In this document: one piece after another, positions 26,662 to 34,979 of the stretch | Position numbering within the stretch: the stretch's first letter is position 1 | Layout of the letters: every line of letters begins with the position of its first letter | Origin: Iodobacter violaceini | GTDB taxonomy: Bacteria; Pseudomonadota; Gammaproteobacteria; Burkholderiales; Chitinibacteraceae | Direction of reading: 5' to 3' | DNA length: 64,000 bases | Assembly: GCF_011601265.1 (NCBI RefSeq) | Contig: NZ_JAAOLX010000001.1 | Span: 310,001-374,000 of the forward strand | The notes under the pieces: model-generated | What the model saw: the letters and a program-made list of their open reading frames with translations, nothing else | Database searches by the model: none | Told to the model about the DNA's origin: nothing | Program-made: the position numbers and the translations under genes

Positions 26662-27303
26662 TCAGACAGGATCTGCCGGCCCCAGAATGGTCCAGGCTTT
26701 ATGAAGGCGCTCATCCTCAGCAAAAATTTCCAGCATGGCACTGGCAACGTCTGCTCTGGGCAGATAATTGCCCGCATCATCACGCCCTGCCAGCACCCGA
26801 TATTGGCCAGTGGCAGGCTGATAGCTCAGGCCTGCCGGCCTTGCAATCACCCATGCTAAAGCGCTTTGCTCTAAGCACTGCTCGGCCTGGTTTTTAGCTT
26901 TAATCGCCTCGCCCAACATCCGCTTAGCCCCTTCTGCCAAAGAATCCCATTGATCACCGCAGCCTAAAGACGTGCCAAGCAAAAACCTTGTTTGGGGGGC
27001 CGCAGCTTCTAAGGCCTTAATCACATTCAAATTGCCTGTGGCATCAATCCGCTGGCCTGCGGCATTTTTACCGCCCAAAACACTGATCACCCGTTTTGCG
27101 CCAGCCTGTTTAATGGCGGCAATGCAGTCATCCAGGCTGAAAGCATCCCCCGTGATCAAAGAAACACCAAGCACGTTTAAAGCCGCAGTATCACTCCCGG
27201 CCCTTACCATGGCGGCCACCTTCTTACCACGCAAAATGCAGGCCTTTGCAAGACAAAGCCCCAACCCTCTGCTGGCGCCAAAAATCAATACATCGTGTAT
27301 CAC
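26662..27303 (-). CDS. chuY: NAD(P)H-binding SDR-like protein, probable ChuY-type anaerobilin reductase
   Basis: A 213-residue atypical short-chain dehydrogenase (NmrA-like): Rossmann loop LIFGASRGLGLCLA at 6-19, then GDAFSLDDCIAAIK, VISVLGGKNA and WVIARPAGLSY. In the E. coli chu locus, chuW-chuX-chuY encode an anaerobic heme-opening radical SAM enzyme, a heme carrier and an anaerobilin reductase. Here the same order follows HutW- and HutX-like genes, 88 bases after hutX. I therefore infer the ChuY function from context plus fold; sequence alone supports only an NAD(P)-binding protein. Confidence 0.72.
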   Translation of the reverse strand: MIHDVLIFGASRGLGLCLAKACILRGKKVAAMVRAGSDTAALNVLGVSLITGDAFSLDDCIAAIKQAGAKRVISVLGGKNAAGQRIDATGNLNVIKALEAAAPQTRFLLGTSLGCGDQWDSLAEGAKRMLGEAIKAKNQAEQCLEQSALAWVIARPAGLSYQPATGQYRVLAGRDDAGNYLPRADVASAMLEIFAEDERLHKAWTILGPADPV

Positions 27304-27325
27304 TTGAATGGCCTTTTAAAATTGT

Positions 27326-27347
27326 AAATAACAATCATCATCATTTA
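27326..27347 (-). promoter_or_regulatory. Weak Fur-box-like sequence before the chuY-like gene
   Basis: Minus strand AAATGATGATGATTGTTAT resembles Fur half-sites (GATAAT/ATGAT repeats) 20-45 bases upstream of the chuY-like start. The match is partial. Confidence 0.3.
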
Positions 27348-27390
27348 AACATTACAGCATTCCCTCGATACCTTGTAGCCCAAATAATGC

Positions 27391-27909
27391 TCATCCTACT
27401 TTTGAGCCAGCAACATCTTCGCCCTTTGCAAAGAATCGGTGCAGTGCTTCAAGCTGGCTGGCGGAGATTTCACCACGGCTATCTCTGCCTAAAAACACCT
27501 TAAACATCACACCGCCCTCGTGATTGATAAACAGCACAGAGGCCGTATCGCGGCCCATAAAGGGGCGCTCTACCGCATAAATTGCACCGCAATTACCCAC
27601 TCTTAAATGCCCGTGCAAGCCTGTTGGCCCGGGTAAATTAAAAAAACCGTGGCTGAACTCTCCCAAAGGAACCGGCCCTGTGAATTCCATAATGACATCG
27701 CTGCTGTGCATAATCACCGTCACATCGCCCCAGCTGGCCATTTCCAGCAATAACTCAGCCATTTTTTCACCAGCAAGGCGCTGCCACATTGCAGCGGGCA
27801 GGCATTCAATCACCTCATTCATTGGTATTGCTGCGGCGGTGGCTAAGCCTTCCAGCACCACGCCAGGGTTTTTGCTAAGACGTTCACGTAAAGATTGAGT
27901 GTTGTTCAT
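27391..27909 (-). CDS. hutX: Heme utilization cytosolic carrier HutX/ChuX
   Basis: A 172-residue cytoplasmic heme-binding protein from the ATG at 27909 (MNNTQSLRERLSKNPG), with GGAAAA upstream. Family blocks include LPAAMWQRLAG, MELLLEMASWGDVTVI-type sequence (LLLEMASWGDVTVIMHSSD), GEFSHGFFNLPGP and GLHGHLRVGNCGAIYAVERP. HutX/ChuX passes heme to heme-processing enzymes. It lies between the hutW and chuY-like genes, but 400 bases of composite repeat separate it from hutW. Confidence 0.94.
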   Translation of the reverse strand: MNNTQSLRERLSKNPGVVLEGLATAAAIPMNEVIECLPAAMWQRLAGEKMAELLLEMASWGDVTVIMHSSDVIMEFTGPVPLGEFSHGFFNLPGPTGLHGHLRVGNCGAIYAVERPFMGRDTASVLFINHEGGVMFKVFLGRDSRGEISASQLEALHRFFAKGEDVAGSKVG

Positions 27910-27945
27910 AATTTTTTCCAAAATAGTTAACAAATTGTTATGCCG

Positions 27946-27990
27946 AAAAACCCACCCTTGAAACACAGAGTTTCAAGGAGAAAAACAGCG
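27946..27990 (+). repeat. Family 2 repeat, left arm around copy D
   Basis: AAACCCACCCTTGAAACACAG followed by an AAGGAGAAAAACAGCG block. It pairs with the right arm at 28297-28345. Confidence 0.7.
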
Positions 27991-28019
27991 CATAAATGAA
28001 GTGTTCCCAATAAGCTTTT

Positions 28020-28296
28020 GAGTAGTTTCAATTCCAATAATCTGGGTACCTATCCCTGCTCTTGGCAGGGGGCTTTTTAAAGTCCCCTTGCAGCACGCCG
28101 AAACGAGAAACAAGCGGGGCGGGGTTTCTTTGATCCTGTTTGAGCGAAGCGAATCCCGCAGCCGCCGCTGTTCGCAGTGAGGGGTTCATGCTGGCCGGGG
28201 CGGCCTTCTTTGCTTACTTTCTTGGCCGTTCAAGAAAGTGAGTCCCCAGCGGGGGATTCCCGCATCAAAACCACCGTGCCGAAAGCACTAAAAAGA
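28020..28296 (+). repeat. Dispersed repeat family 1, copy D nested in family 2 arms
   Basis: Family 1 core (CACGCCGAAACGAGAAACAAG, GGGCGGGGTTTC, GTGCCGAAAGCACTAAA) without its own GGGTGAAACCC ends. It is bracketed by family 2 arms at 27946 and 28297. The core hairpin is TTACTTTCTTG / CAAGAAAGTGA at 28214-28241. Confidence 0.78.
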
Positions 28297-28345
28297 TGCT
28301 TTCCTGCGTGTTCTCTGTGCCCTCTATGATTCAGGGGTGGGTTTT
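28297..28345 (-). repeat. Family 2 repeat, right arm overlapping the end of hutW
   Basis: Complement reads AAACCCACCCCTGAATCATAG with CACAGAGAACACG inside. Positions 28324-28345 are also the last codons and stop of hutW, so the repeat supplies its C-terminus. Confidence 0.7.
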
Positions 28346-29619
28346 ACAACAGAGCAATCGACCAAAGCACGCGCCATGCTTGGCCCCCAGAAGCGGGCCA
28401 GTGAGGCGATGCTCCACAGCGAATTTTGCAGCAGAGTAATCAAGCCCTGCTGCTGCCAGCTTTGCAGCAAAGGCAGACATGCAGCAGGCAGGATTGATGC
28501 GTCAATCCGGCCTGTTTCGATACTGCCTTGCAACGCCGCAACCCAGTGCTGACTTGGGTCAGAACGGGAGACACGGGCAATTGCAGGTGATGGTGCATCC
28601 AGATAGCGCGCTAAATCTGATTCAATTGAATAGGCATAGCCCGCATGGCTGCCACCAGCACCCGAGCCAAAAGCGAGGCAGCTATGGCCTGATTTAATCG
28701 CTAAGTTATAGCGATTACGCTCCCTGCCCTGGGCAGAGCCAAAGTGGCTGTTCGATAGCTGCTGCCAGCCTGCTGCGGCAAAGCGATCCAGTGCCATTTG
28801 GTAAAAACCAAGCTGCGCAGGCAGGCCGCTCACAGGCGGGAACACGCCTTTTTCCAGCATGCGCTGGATAGGCAGGCCGGGAAACAGATTAAAGGCGTAG
28901 ACATCGATGCCATCCAAACCCAGGCCCAGCGCTACATCCAGATCATTCGCCCAGATGGCTTCATCCTGCCCCGGCAGGCCAAACATCAGATCGGCCACCA
29001 CCACGGCTTCTTGCCCGGCAGCCAGTGCAGCCAGATAGGCGGCCGCCTCTTCTCCACCATGTTTGCGGCCTAAACGGCGGCGCAGCGGCGTATGAAAAGT
29101 TTGCACGCCTATCGAGAAACGATTCGCCCCTGCCTCAAGGCAAGCGTCGATTTTGGCGCGATCAAAATGTGATATCCGCCCTTCTACGGTGATTTCGCAA
29201 TCATCAGTCAGCGGCAAATACTGCTGCAAGGCACGCAGCAAGCGCGCCAGATCCGGGCCGGATAGCGCCGTGGGTGTGCCACCGCCTAAATACACGGCGG
29301 CAATCGAGCCACCAGCCACCCGGCTGGCCGCGGCATGCTGCAAATCTGCAATCACCCGGTTTACATAGGGCGTGCCGTGCTCTTCTTTCCATGCATTTTT
29401 ATAAAAGCCACAAAATACGCAGCGATTAGCGCAAAAAGGAATATGCACATAGGCCAAAGAATTCGCAGGCAAAGGGGTTTGATTTATCTCTTGCCAGGCT
29501 GAAGGCCAGGCTTCGGCACCCAGTGCTTGCTGCCCCCAGAAAGGCATTAAGGCCCGGCGCTCGCTGAAGGCAGTGGCAATAGCTTGAGAGTTATTGGGTT
29601 CTGAAATAAGGGTTTGCAA
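28324..29619 (-). CDS. hutW: HutW/ChuW radical SAM heme-utilization enzyme
   Basis: A 431-residue HemN-like radical SAM protein with the cluster motif CANRCVFCGF (Cys-x3-Cys-x2-Cys), YLGGGTPTAL, and RFSIGVQTF. ChuW/HutW opens heme anaerobically by a radical methyl transfer, releasing iron and giving anaerobilin. The start is TTG at 29619, preceded by AAGG ten bases upstream; no better start exists nearby. The last residues (KPTPES) are encoded by a family 2 repeat arm. A Fur-box-like sequence lies 23 bases upstream and an FNR-like sequence about 80 bases upstream, as expected for an anaerobic iron-acquisition gene. Confidence 0.9.
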   Translation of the reverse strand: MQTLISEPNNSQAIATAFSERRALMPFWGQQALGAEAWPSAWQEINQTPLPANSLAYVHIPFCANRCVFCGFYKNAWKEEHGTPYVNRVIADLQHAAASRVAGGSIAAVYLGGGTPTALSGPDLARLLRALQQYLPLTDDCEITVEGRISHFDRAKIDACLEAGANRFSIGVQTFHTPLRRRLGRKHGGEEAAAYLAALAAGQEAVVVADLMFGLPGQDEAIWANDLDVALGLGLDGIDVYAFNLFPGLPIQRMLEKGVFPPVSGLPAQLGFYQMALDRFAAAGWQQLSNSHFGSAQGRERNRYNLAIKSGHSCLAFGSGAGGSHAGYAYSIESDLARYLDAPSPAIARVSRSDPSQHWVAALQGSIETGRIDASILPAACLPLLQSWQQQGLITLLQNSLWSIASLARFWGPSMARALVDCSVVKPTPES

Positions 29620-29641
29620 TGGGTTTGCCTTGTGTTTTATC

Positions 29642-29660
29642 GATAATGATTATCGTTAAC
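29642..29660 (-). promoter_or_regulatory. Fur box upstream of hutW
   Basis: GATAATGATTATCGTTAAC closely matches the consensus GATAATGATAATCATTATC. It lies 23-41 bases before the hutW start. Confidence 0.82.
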
Positions 29661-29692
29661 ATAAAAAAGGAAGGCCAGCCCAACTTACAAAG

Positions 29693-29709
29693 TTGATGAT
29701 TTACATCAA
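29693..29709. promoter_or_regulatory. FNR/Anr-like palindrome upstream of hutW
   Basis: TTGATGATTTACATCAA contains the FNR core TGAT-N4-ATCA (29697-29708) and a perfect TTGATG/CATCAA palindrome. It lies 74-90 bases upstream of hutW. Confidence 0.45.
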
Positions 29710-29978
29710 GGTTAAGACCATTTAAATATTCTGACTGCCATAAAAACAAAACACCTGGCTGCGGCCCGGATTCATTTAAAAACGCTGATCCAAAGGCAAG
29801 AAGCATGCTAAGCCTTTGACAGATACTAAATTAACCTCAAATAAAGCATGGCTGAGACCAGACTGCACCTGCTTACATGGCCATACTGCAAACCCTTCTT
29901 GCCGCTTAAAAAACGCCAGTCCAAGCATTACAAAAAACAAACGCACTTAATGCTGGCTTCTTTTGGTAAAAATCCATT

Positions 29979-29997
29979 GATAATGAGAATGACTATT
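29979..29997 (+). promoter_or_regulatory. Fur box upstream of the TonB receptor
   Basis: GATAATGAGAATGACTATT, a classical Fur-type sequence of GATAAT-like hexamers, 138 bases upstream of the receptor start. Confidence 0.78.
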
Positions 29998-30134
29998 GTT
30001 ACGATGTGTTCGGTCATTGCATGGGCACTTCAGCCACCATCGCAATTTCAAACCGCAGCATTCAGCAGCACTTCGCGCCCATGGTCTACGCCGCCAGCCA
30101 TTACCTCTATTGCTGGCATTTATCAGGAATCCGT

Positions 30135-32270
30135 ATGCAACGCCGCACTCACGCCATCGCGCTCACTCTCTTAGCCGCCACCTTGCAAAGCGCATTCGCA
30201 GCCAGCAATGCTTCTGCCCCCGCCGCACAGCTTGAGCCTGTGGTGGTCACTGCAACGCGTACCGATAAAAAACTTGATGAATTGCCGCCATCGGTCAGCA
30301 GCACCGATCGCTCCGAATTGGATCGCAGCTTTATCAAGAATTACCGCGATTTAGCCAGCGAAGAGCCAGGCATTAATATCAGCCGCAATGGCCGCTACGG
30401 TTTATCCAGCGTGAATGTGCGTGGCTTAGAGGGCAACCGGGTGCTGATGCTGGTGGATGGCATTCGCCTGCCGGATGCTTTTTCTTTTGGTGCCTATCTG
30501 AACAGTGGCCGCGATCAGGTTGATTTCAGCCAGCTCAGCGCCATTGAAGTGGCACGCGGCCCTTCATCTACGCTGTATGGCTCAGATGCTTTGGGCGGCG
30601 TGGTTGGCCTGCGTACCACGTCCCCCAGCGACATGCTGCGTGGCCGTGGCAATTTTGCGGGCCAGGTTAAATCAGATTACGACAGCAGCGATCAGGGCCT
30701 GAGCGTACAAGCCGCCGTGGCCGGTGCATTTAATCAGGATACTTTCTGGCTGCTGCAAGCGGCACAGCGCAAGGGCCATGAGTTTGAAACCCAGGGCACA
30801 GTTGACAGCAAGGATTACCGCCGCACCACCGCCAATCCGCAAAACACCAATAAACGCAGCGTACTGGCAAAAGCAGAGCACTACTTTGAAAACGGCCACA
30901 AGCTGGCCATGGCCGCAGAAAACTATCGCAGCGAAGTGGATACCACGGTTTACACCGATATCGGCGCCCCCATGACGCCGTCAATTACCGGCAGCCAGGC
31001 GAATGATATTCAGACCCGCAGCCGTGTATCGCTGGATTACAACTACACAGCCCCGGCGCAAGGCCTGATTGATGCGGCGCAGGCCAAACTTTATTACCAA
31101 ACCCAGAATAATGAGCAAACCTCCACCCAACAGCGGCGCAATGTGGCCAGCTGGCAGCGCGTATCTATTTACGATCAGGATATGGTGGGCATATCGGGCT
31201 TAATAGAAAAACGCATCGCAGGCCCCATCAGCCAGCACTGGACCCTTGGCGGCGAGTGGCTGCAGAATGATTTAGCCGCCCTTCGCACCGGCACCATCAA
31301 ACCCGTACGCGATGTGCCTAAAACCGAAACCACCCAGTGGGGTATTTACGCCCAAAATGAGATGGGCTGGGATGAAGGCCGTTTTACGCTGACCCCGGCA
31401 CTGCGCTATGACGCCTTTAAGCTGCGCCCTGAGCTTGACGCAGAATTTATCAGCCAGGGCGGAAAAGCGGTTGCACTGAATGACGCCAAGGTATCGCCTA
31501 AGCTGACCGCCAGCTGGAAAATCGCCGAACAAATCACCCTGTTTGGCCAATACAGCGAAGGTTTTCGCGCCCCAAGCGCAATGGAGCTGAACAGCAGCTA
31601 TGTATCGCCCATGGGCTATGCCGCCATTGCTAATCCTGATTTAAAACCAGAAACCAGCCGTGGTGCAGAGCTGGGCGCACGCTTAGGCAACAGCACAGTG
31701 GGCGGCAGCTTCACGGCCTTTGATAACCGCTACAAAGACTTTATCGAACAAGTCAGCATTTCCTGCCCCGGCAACCCACTGTGCGTACCCGGCACCAATG
31801 TCACCTACCAAAGCCAGAACCAAAGCCGTGTACGTATCTACGGCGCTGAAAGCCGTGCCCACTGGCAGATCAGTAAAGACTGGCGCACATGGGGCAATAT
31901 GGCCTGGACAGTTGGCCGCAATGAAGACACCGACGAATCACTCGACAGCGTTGCGCCATTAAAAGCCGTGCTCGGCCTTGAATACAGCAAGGAGCAATGG
32001 GGCGGCAACGCGCTGCTCACCGCCACCAGCGCCAAAACCCGCGTATCCCAGGAGAGCTACTTCAAAACACCCGGCTACGGCACCGTCGATTTAGCCCTAT
32101 GGTGGAGCCCGGTCAGGGATCTGAAACTATCCGGCGGCGTATTTAATATTGCAGACCAAAAATACTGGATAGACAGCGATGTGCGCTTCTTAGCCGCCAA
32201 CAGCAGCACGCTGGACCGCTACAGCCAGCCCGGCCGCAATATACGGGTATCAGCAGACTGGCGGTTTTAA
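30135..32270 (+). CDS. TonB-dependent heme/hemoglobin receptor
   Basis: A 711-residue outer-membrane receptor from the ATG at 30135 (MQRRTHAIALTLLAATLQSA), with AGGAA six bases upstream. It has a signal peptide, TonB box EPVVVTATR (34-42), plug domain (GLEGNRVLMLVDGIRLP, EVARGPSSTLYGSDALGG) and a 22-strand barrel ending in the usual aromatic (DWRF). The heme-receptor FRAP and NPDL boxes are both present (GFRAPSAMELN ... IANPDLKPE), but the His normally found between them is absent. It belongs to the TonB hemoglobin/transferrin/lactoferrin family; the symbol (chuA, hutA or hmuR) is not assigned. Next to hemS and hmuTUV, its substrate should be heme or hemoproteins. Confidence 0.93.
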   Translation: MQRRTHAIALTLLAATLQSAFAASNASAPAAQLEPVVVTATRTDKKLDELPPSVSSTDRSELDRSFIKNYRDLASEEPGINISRNGRYGLSSVNVRGLEGNRVLMLVDGIRLPDAFSFGAYLNSGRDQVDFSQLSAIEVARGPSSTLYGSDALGGVVGLRTTSPSDMLRGRGNFAGQVKSDYDSSDQGLSVQAAVAGAFNQDTFWLLQAAQRKGHEFETQGTVDSKDYRRTTANPQNTNKRSVLAKAEHYFENGHKLAMAAENYRSEVDTTVYTDIGAPMTPSITGSQANDIQTRSRVSLDYNYTAPAQGLIDAAQAKLYYQTQNNEQTSTQQRRNVASWQRVSIYDQDMVGISGLIEKRIAGPISQHWTLGGEWLQNDLAALRTGTIKPVRDVPKTETTQWGIYAQNEMGWDEGRFTLTPALRYDAFKLRPELDAEFISQGGKAVALNDAKVSPKLTASWKIAEQITLFGQYSEGFRAPSAMELNSSYVSPMGYAAIANPDLKPETSRGAELGARLGNSTVGGSFTAFDNRYKDFIEQVSISCPGNPLCVPGTNVTYQSQNQSRVRIYGAESRAHWQISKDWRTWGNMAWTVGRNEDTDESLDSVAPLKAVLGLEYSKEQWGGNALLTATSAKTRVSQESYFKTPGYGTVDLALWWSPVRDLKLSGGVFNIADQKYWIDSDVRFLAANSSTLDRYSQPGRNIRVSADWRF

Positions 32271-32284
32271 GGGTTAAAAGTTTG

Positions 32285-32341
32285 ATGTAACAAAACCCAA
32301 TCCTTCAAACACGGAGGCCACAGAGAACACGGAGAAAAACG
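32285..32341 (+). repeat. Family 2 repeat, left arm
   Basis: AACAAAACCCAATCCTTC then AAACACGGAGGCCACAGAG and AACACGGAGAAAAACG, 15 bases after the receptor stop. Confidence 0.7.
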
Positions 32342-32393
32342 TTAAATCTAACTTTTTCTCTGCATAACCCTCAGCACTCAAGAGATGCGGCGT

Positions 32394-32526
32394 CCCCCTT
32401 TTTCAAAGGGGGAACACATCAAACGGATGTAGAGACTTATGCCACAGCAGTGGCTATCGCACCTAAATCAACGTGCCGAAGGCACTAAACAATTCAGCCT
32501 CACAACACCACGGGTTTCACCCGCCC
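32394..32526 (+). repeat. Family 1 repeat, copy F (right end only)
   Basis: Starts with a perfect hairpin CCCCCTTT-TTC-AAAGGGGG. It then keeps only the right part of family 1: ATCAACGTGCCGAAGGCACT and the terminus CGGGTTTCACCCGCCC. Most of the core is deleted. With the family 2 arm before it, it fills the receptor-hemS gap. Confidence 0.68.
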
Positions 32527-32558
32527 AGGTAATCTCAACCGATCAATAAGGACACACC

Positions 32559-33605
32559 ATGCACGCACTCTCTACTCAGGAACGCACTGCTGTGCTGAAA
32601 GCTAACTACGAAGCACTGGCCGCTGCCGAGCCTAAACTGCGCGCCCGTGATCGCGCTGCCCGCCTGCAAGTATCCGAAGCCGAGCTGATTGCGGCACAAT
32701 GCGGCGCAGAAGCGGTAGCGCTCACCGGCACGCCGCAGGAGATTTTTATCCAGCTGCAAAACTTTGGCGAAGTGATGGTGCTCAGCCGCAATGACTGGTG
32801 TGTGCATGAGCGCCACGGCCGCTATGAGGAAATCCACGCCAATGGCCCGGTTGGCATGGTGCTGGGTAAAGATATCGACCTGCGCATGTTTTTTAGCTAC
32901 TGGAAACACGCTTTTGCCGTGAATGAAAACGGCCGCCGAAGCGTGCAGTTTTTTGATGGCGCTGGCGAAGCGGTTCATAAAGTTTACTTAACTGAAAAAA
33001 GCGATGCTGCTGGCTACGATGCCTGTGTCAGGCAGCTTGCCGCAGCTGAAATCCCGGCAATGCATATCGAGGCTTACCCCACCGACACCAGCCGTGGTGA
33101 TTGCCAGGATAACGCCGCCTTGCGTGAGCACTGGCTTAGCCTGACCGATACCCATGGCTTTTTCCCTATGCTGGGCAAGCATAAAGTTACCCGCCTGGCC
33201 GCCTTAAAAGCCGCCGGGGATGATCTGGCACAGCGCGTGGCCATTGATGCCACCGAAATCATGCTGCACCGTGCTGCAGCAGAACAACTGCCGATTATGT
33301 GTTTTGTCAGCAACCGTGGCATGGTGCAAATCCACTCTGGCCCGGTTGAAAAACTATTACGCACCGGCCCATGGTTCAATATTCTCGACCCGATGTTTAA
33401 TCTGCACCTCAACACCACCGCCATCAGCGAATGCTGGGTGGTAAATAAGCCAACCAGCGACGGCTGGGTGACCTCGCTAGAGGTTTACACCGATGGCGGC
33501 GAGCTGATTGTGCAATTCTTTGGCGTAAGAAAACCAGGCGTGCCTGAGTTGCCAGAATGGCGCAAGCTGATGTGCGATCTTTGCAGCACCCCGCTGGCAG
33601 GCTGA
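32559..33605 (+). CDS. hemS: Hemin-degrading/transport factor HemS/ChuS
   Basis: A 348-residue cytoplasmic protein with the two-fold HemS/ChuS/HmuS repeat. The N-half contains FGEVMVLSRNDWCVHERHG; the proximal heme ligand is the His in GEAVHKVYLTE; the C-half repeats the pattern (LPIMCFVSNRGMVQIHSGPV). HemS-type proteins bind heme and may degrade it aerobically, complementing the anaerobic HutW route. The gene lies between the receptor and hmuT; only four bases separate its stop from hmuT. Confidence 0.95.
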   Translation: MHALSTQERTAVLKANYEALAAAEPKLRARDRAARLQVSEAELIAAQCGAEAVALTGTPQEIFIQLQNFGEVMVLSRNDWCVHERHGRYEEIHANGPVGMVLGKDIDLRMFFSYWKHAFAVNENGRRSVQFFDGAGEAVHKVYLTEKSDAAGYDACVRQLAAAEIPAMHIEAYPTDTSRGDCQDNAALREHWLSLTDTHGFFPMLGKHKVTRLAALKAAGDDLAQRVAIDATEIMLHRAAAEQLPIMCFVSNRGMVQIHSGPVEKLLRTGPWFNILDPMFNLHLNTTAISECWVVNKPTSDGWVTSLEVYTDGGELIVQFFGVRKPGVPELPEWRKLMCDLCSTPLAG

Positions 33606-33609
33606 TCCC

Positions 33610-34419
33610 ATGAAAAAATGGCTTATCACGTCTGTTTTACTGACGCTGCTTCAACCTGCACTGGCCGCTGCCCCAAAGAAAATCGTAACCCTGGGCGGGC
33701 CGCTCACCGAAATCGTTTACGCGCTGGACGCTGAAGCGCGGCTGGTCGCGGTGGATCAGTCCAGCGTTTACCCGCCTGCGGCGAATAAATTGCCCAAGGT
33801 GGGTTACTACCGAGCGTTTTCGGTGGAAGGCGTGCTGTCACAAAAGCCTGATCTGATTCTGGCCTCTGATCAGGCAGGCCCGCCGGAAGCGCTGGCAAGG
33901 CTGCAACGCACCGGGGTGCCTGTGATTGTGCTGCCAAGCGCGCCTGATTTGGCCGCACTGGAAAAACGTATCACCGGCATCGCCAGTGCTTTGCATGAGG
34001 AAGAAAAAGGCAGGAGCATCGTGGCAAAGCTGAAGCGTGATGTGACTCCTGCCCCGGCCAGCAAGACCCGCGCCCTGCTATTGATCAGCCGCAGCGGCAG
34101 CCCGGAAGGCGCTGGCAATGACACCACTGCTGACGCCATCTTGAAATTAGCCGGTTTAAACAATGTACTGGCCAAACAACAGGGCTACAAACCGCTATCC
34201 ATGGAAAGCATCGCCGCGCTGCAGCCGGATGTAATTGTGCTGTCCGGTATGTCGGTACAAAACTTGGGGGGCATGGAAAAAGTACTCGCCATGCCAGGGC
34301 TGGCACAGACCCCTGCAGCCAAAAACAAGAAAATTGTGGTGATGGACGACCTGCTGCTGCTGGGCTTTGGGCCCCGTTTGCCAGAGGCGTTGCAACAGCT
34401 GAAGCAGGCGTCCAGGTAA
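33610..34419 (+). CDS. hmuT: Hemin ABC transporter periplasmic binding protein
   Basis: A 269-residue class III periplasmic binding protein with a signal peptide (MKKWLITSVLLTLLQPALA). It has ChuT/HmuT features: IVTLGGPLTEIVYAL and a heme-ligand Tyr region KVGYYRAFSVEGVLS, then KPDLILAS. It delivers heme to HmuUV. It starts four bases after hemS, so the two are co-translated; hmuU follows after a 560-base gap occupied by repeat copy E. Confidence 0.94.
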   Translation: MKKWLITSVLLTLLQPALAAAPKKIVTLGGPLTEIVYALDAEARLVAVDQSSVYPPAANKLPKVGYYRAFSVEGVLSQKPDLILASDQAGPPEALARLQRTGVPVIVLPSAPDLAALEKRITGIASALHEEEKGRSIVAKLKRDVTPAPASKTRALLLISRSGSPEGAGNDTTADAILKLAGLNNVLAKQQGYKPLSMESIAALQPDVIVLSGMSVQNLGGMEKVLAMPGLAQTPAAKNKKIVVMDDLLLLGFGPRLPEALQQLKQASR

Positions 34420-34482
34420 AGCGGGCACGTTTTCGTACCCGCTATGGATATCAGCCGACCATATATATTGCATCTTTTGTAT

Positions 34483-34878
34483 GGGGGGGGTGAAACCCCA
34501 CATGCGCTAACCAAAATTTTTTTTCATTAGCAAACAGCGAAAAACACCATATCCACGCTCTCGGCATGGGACTTAAGCCCCCCCTGAAGCACGCCGAAGC
34601 GAGGAACAAGCGGGGTGGGGCAGTCGTCAATTCGTGTTTGAGCGAAGCGAGTTGAATTGACGCCACCTCGATTGTCGGCAGTGAGGGGACTTCGTGCTGT
34701 TTGGGGCGGCCTTCTTTCGCTTCCTTTCTTGGCCGTACAAGAAAGGAAGGTCCAGCGGGACGCCCGCACCTAAATTAACGTGCCGGAGGCACTAAAAAAT
34801 AGCTTTTGACTTTGGATAGCGCACATGGCGTGAAACCCGCGAACAATATTGGATAAAGATGCAGGTTTCACCCCCCCT
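34483..34878 (+). repeat. Dispersed repeat family 1, copy E (complete)
   Basis: Left end GGGGGGTGAAACCCCACATG then GCGCTAACCAAAA; right subterminal TTTGGATAGCGCACATGG and right terminus GGTTTCACCCCCC. The core has CACGCCGAAGCGAGGAAC and GTGCCGGAGGCACTAAA. The hairpin TTCCTTTCTTG-GCCGTA-CAAGAAAGGAA is perfect (34721-34748). A segment around 34621-34665 (GTCAATTCGTG...) differs from copies B and C. It separates hmuT from hmuU. Confidence 0.85.
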
Positions 34879-34979
34879 GCAGCTGCAATGCATTTCGAGC
34901 AAACAGCCATTATCAGCGGATACAAACCCTGTGTTCGCTGCTTTTAAAACACCCCTAAACCCTTGTACCAGGATTTATC

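Noticed and set aside
29848-30134. Open frames in the divergent hutW/receptor region
   Set aside because: They lack ribosome-binding sites and recognisable products; the region carries Fur-type operators and promoters.
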